Source: an uncultured Desulfobacteraceae bacterium
Lineage (GTDB): Bacteria > Desulfobacterota > Desulfobacteria > Desulfobacterales > Desulfatirhabdiaceae
Direction of reading: 5' to 3'
Length of the DNA: 50,704 nucleotides
Assembly (NCBI GenBank): GCA_903953895.1
Contig: CAJBLH010000286.1
Span: 1-50,704 of the forward strand
Below the pieces are notes generated by a model. That model did no database searches and was not told the DNA's origin. It saw only the letters and a program-made list of their open reading frames with translations. This document shows positions 50,415 through 50,704 of this stretch, piece by piece; positions within the stretch are counted from its first letter, which is position 1; each line of letters begins with the position of its first letter. Made by a program: the position numbers and the translations under genes.

Positions 50415-50570
50415 ATGATTCAGACAACGATCAAGCCTCATGCTGGTCATAATCGACTTCTTAATCGTATCGTAGCGGGGATTCTGCTACTCGATCTTCT
50501 TGTCGCAGGTATTCTCTGGATTTCCATTAGAGGCAGCAAAACCCTTTACGAAGAACAGGCAGTCACTTGA
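50415..50570 (+). pseudogene. Truncated N-terminus of a membrane sensor (51 residues)
   Basis: The frame starts after AGGAG and encodes a membrane helix (IVAGILLLDLLVAGILWISI) then RGSKTLYEEQAVT and TGA. The start of many sensor kinases looks like this, with an extracellular domain after the helix. Here it ends abruptly, and no continuation is found downstream. It is probably the remnant of a kinase; a small membrane protein is possible. Confidence 0.5.
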
Positions 50571-50605
50571 GTTTTCGAAAAATAATTCTCAATAAATTAA
50601 CTTAA

Positions 50606-50621
50606 TGGCATGATATTTGCT
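50606..50621 (+). promoter_or_regulatory. Sigma-54 promoter
   Basis: TGGCATGATATTTGCT matches the -24/-12 consensus TGGCAYG-N4-TTGCW, with correct spacing between GG and GC. It faces rightward, so the target gene lies beyond the window. Confidence 0.7.
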
Positions 50622-50704
50622 GCGATGGAACATAGGCGTTCTGCTTTTATGTGCAAGTATCGCTGCAATTTTCTAAATCAATCAGTATGTTAAACTTTTT
50701 CCTA

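Noticed and set aside
1-50704. CRISPR arrays, tRNA, rRNA or intact insertion sequences
   Set aside because: I looked for regularly spaced repeats, cloverleaf-type sequences and transposase genes and saw none.

Overview
The window looks like a chromosome segment of a sulfate-reducing Desulfobacterota (formerly deltaproteobacterial) species. The main evidence is a TunR-type tungstate/molybdate regulator (a recombinase-fold DNA-binding domain fused to Mop/TOBE domains, a family described from sulfate-reducing deltaproteobacteria), futalosine-route menaquinone genes, a ferredoxin:thioredoxin reductase-type protein and a dense set of two-component genes. No rRNA, tRNA, CRISPR array or intact transposon was seen.

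Layout. 1-4.6 kb: a minus-strand set of SNF2 helicase, zinc-ribbon protein of unknown function and AAA ATPase (cut by the left edge). 4.6-9.4 kb: a divergent mqnE-mqnC-mqnX-mqnA operon behind a 32-bp TetR-like palindrome. 9.4-11.2 kb: a secreted class 3 lipase-like protein. 11.4-16.5 kb: a molybdenum/tungsten island with a TiaS-like protein, PadR regulator, small protein, MosB-like molybdenum storage subunit, MOT1-family molybdate transporter and divergent tunR. 16.7-19.3 kb: an unknown protein, a lipoprotein, and a glutaredoxin/FTR pair. 19.6-29.6 kb: two divergent operons for a three-subunit molybdenum hydroxylase. The minus operon is IclR regulator, MoeA-like, XdhC, MocA-HD and ModE-like. 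The plus operon is histidine phosphatase, FAD, 2Fe-2S and Mo subunits, ThiF/MoeB-like and ThiS/MoaD-like. 29.7-33.7 kb: a secreted M14 carboxypeptidase, a lipoprotein amidase and a class II photolyase. 34.0-41.2 kb: the housekeeping operon phoH, pgpH-like, ybeY, nnr, tsaE and lysC.

41.3-43.4 kb (minus strand) is an eroded cluster: rhodanese fragment, DsbD remnant, thioredoxin-like reading frame, intact TVP38/TMEM64 membrane protein and C-terminal methyltransferase fragment. Two members carry an in-frame TGA followed, at the distance expected for a bacterial SECIS, by a hairpin with a G-containing loop. I read this as a decaying, possibly selenoprotein-rich redox/metal(loid) cluster; it is the most unusual part of the window.

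43.4-50.7 kb is a signalling array: periplasmic binding protein, hybrid kinase, three REC-containing regulators including an HD-GYP protein, a REC-DHp protein without a kinase ATPase domain, a truncated sensor start and an outward-facing sigma-54 promoter.

Starts were chosen from ribosome-binding sites, overlaps and family alignments recalled from memory. No database search was possible.
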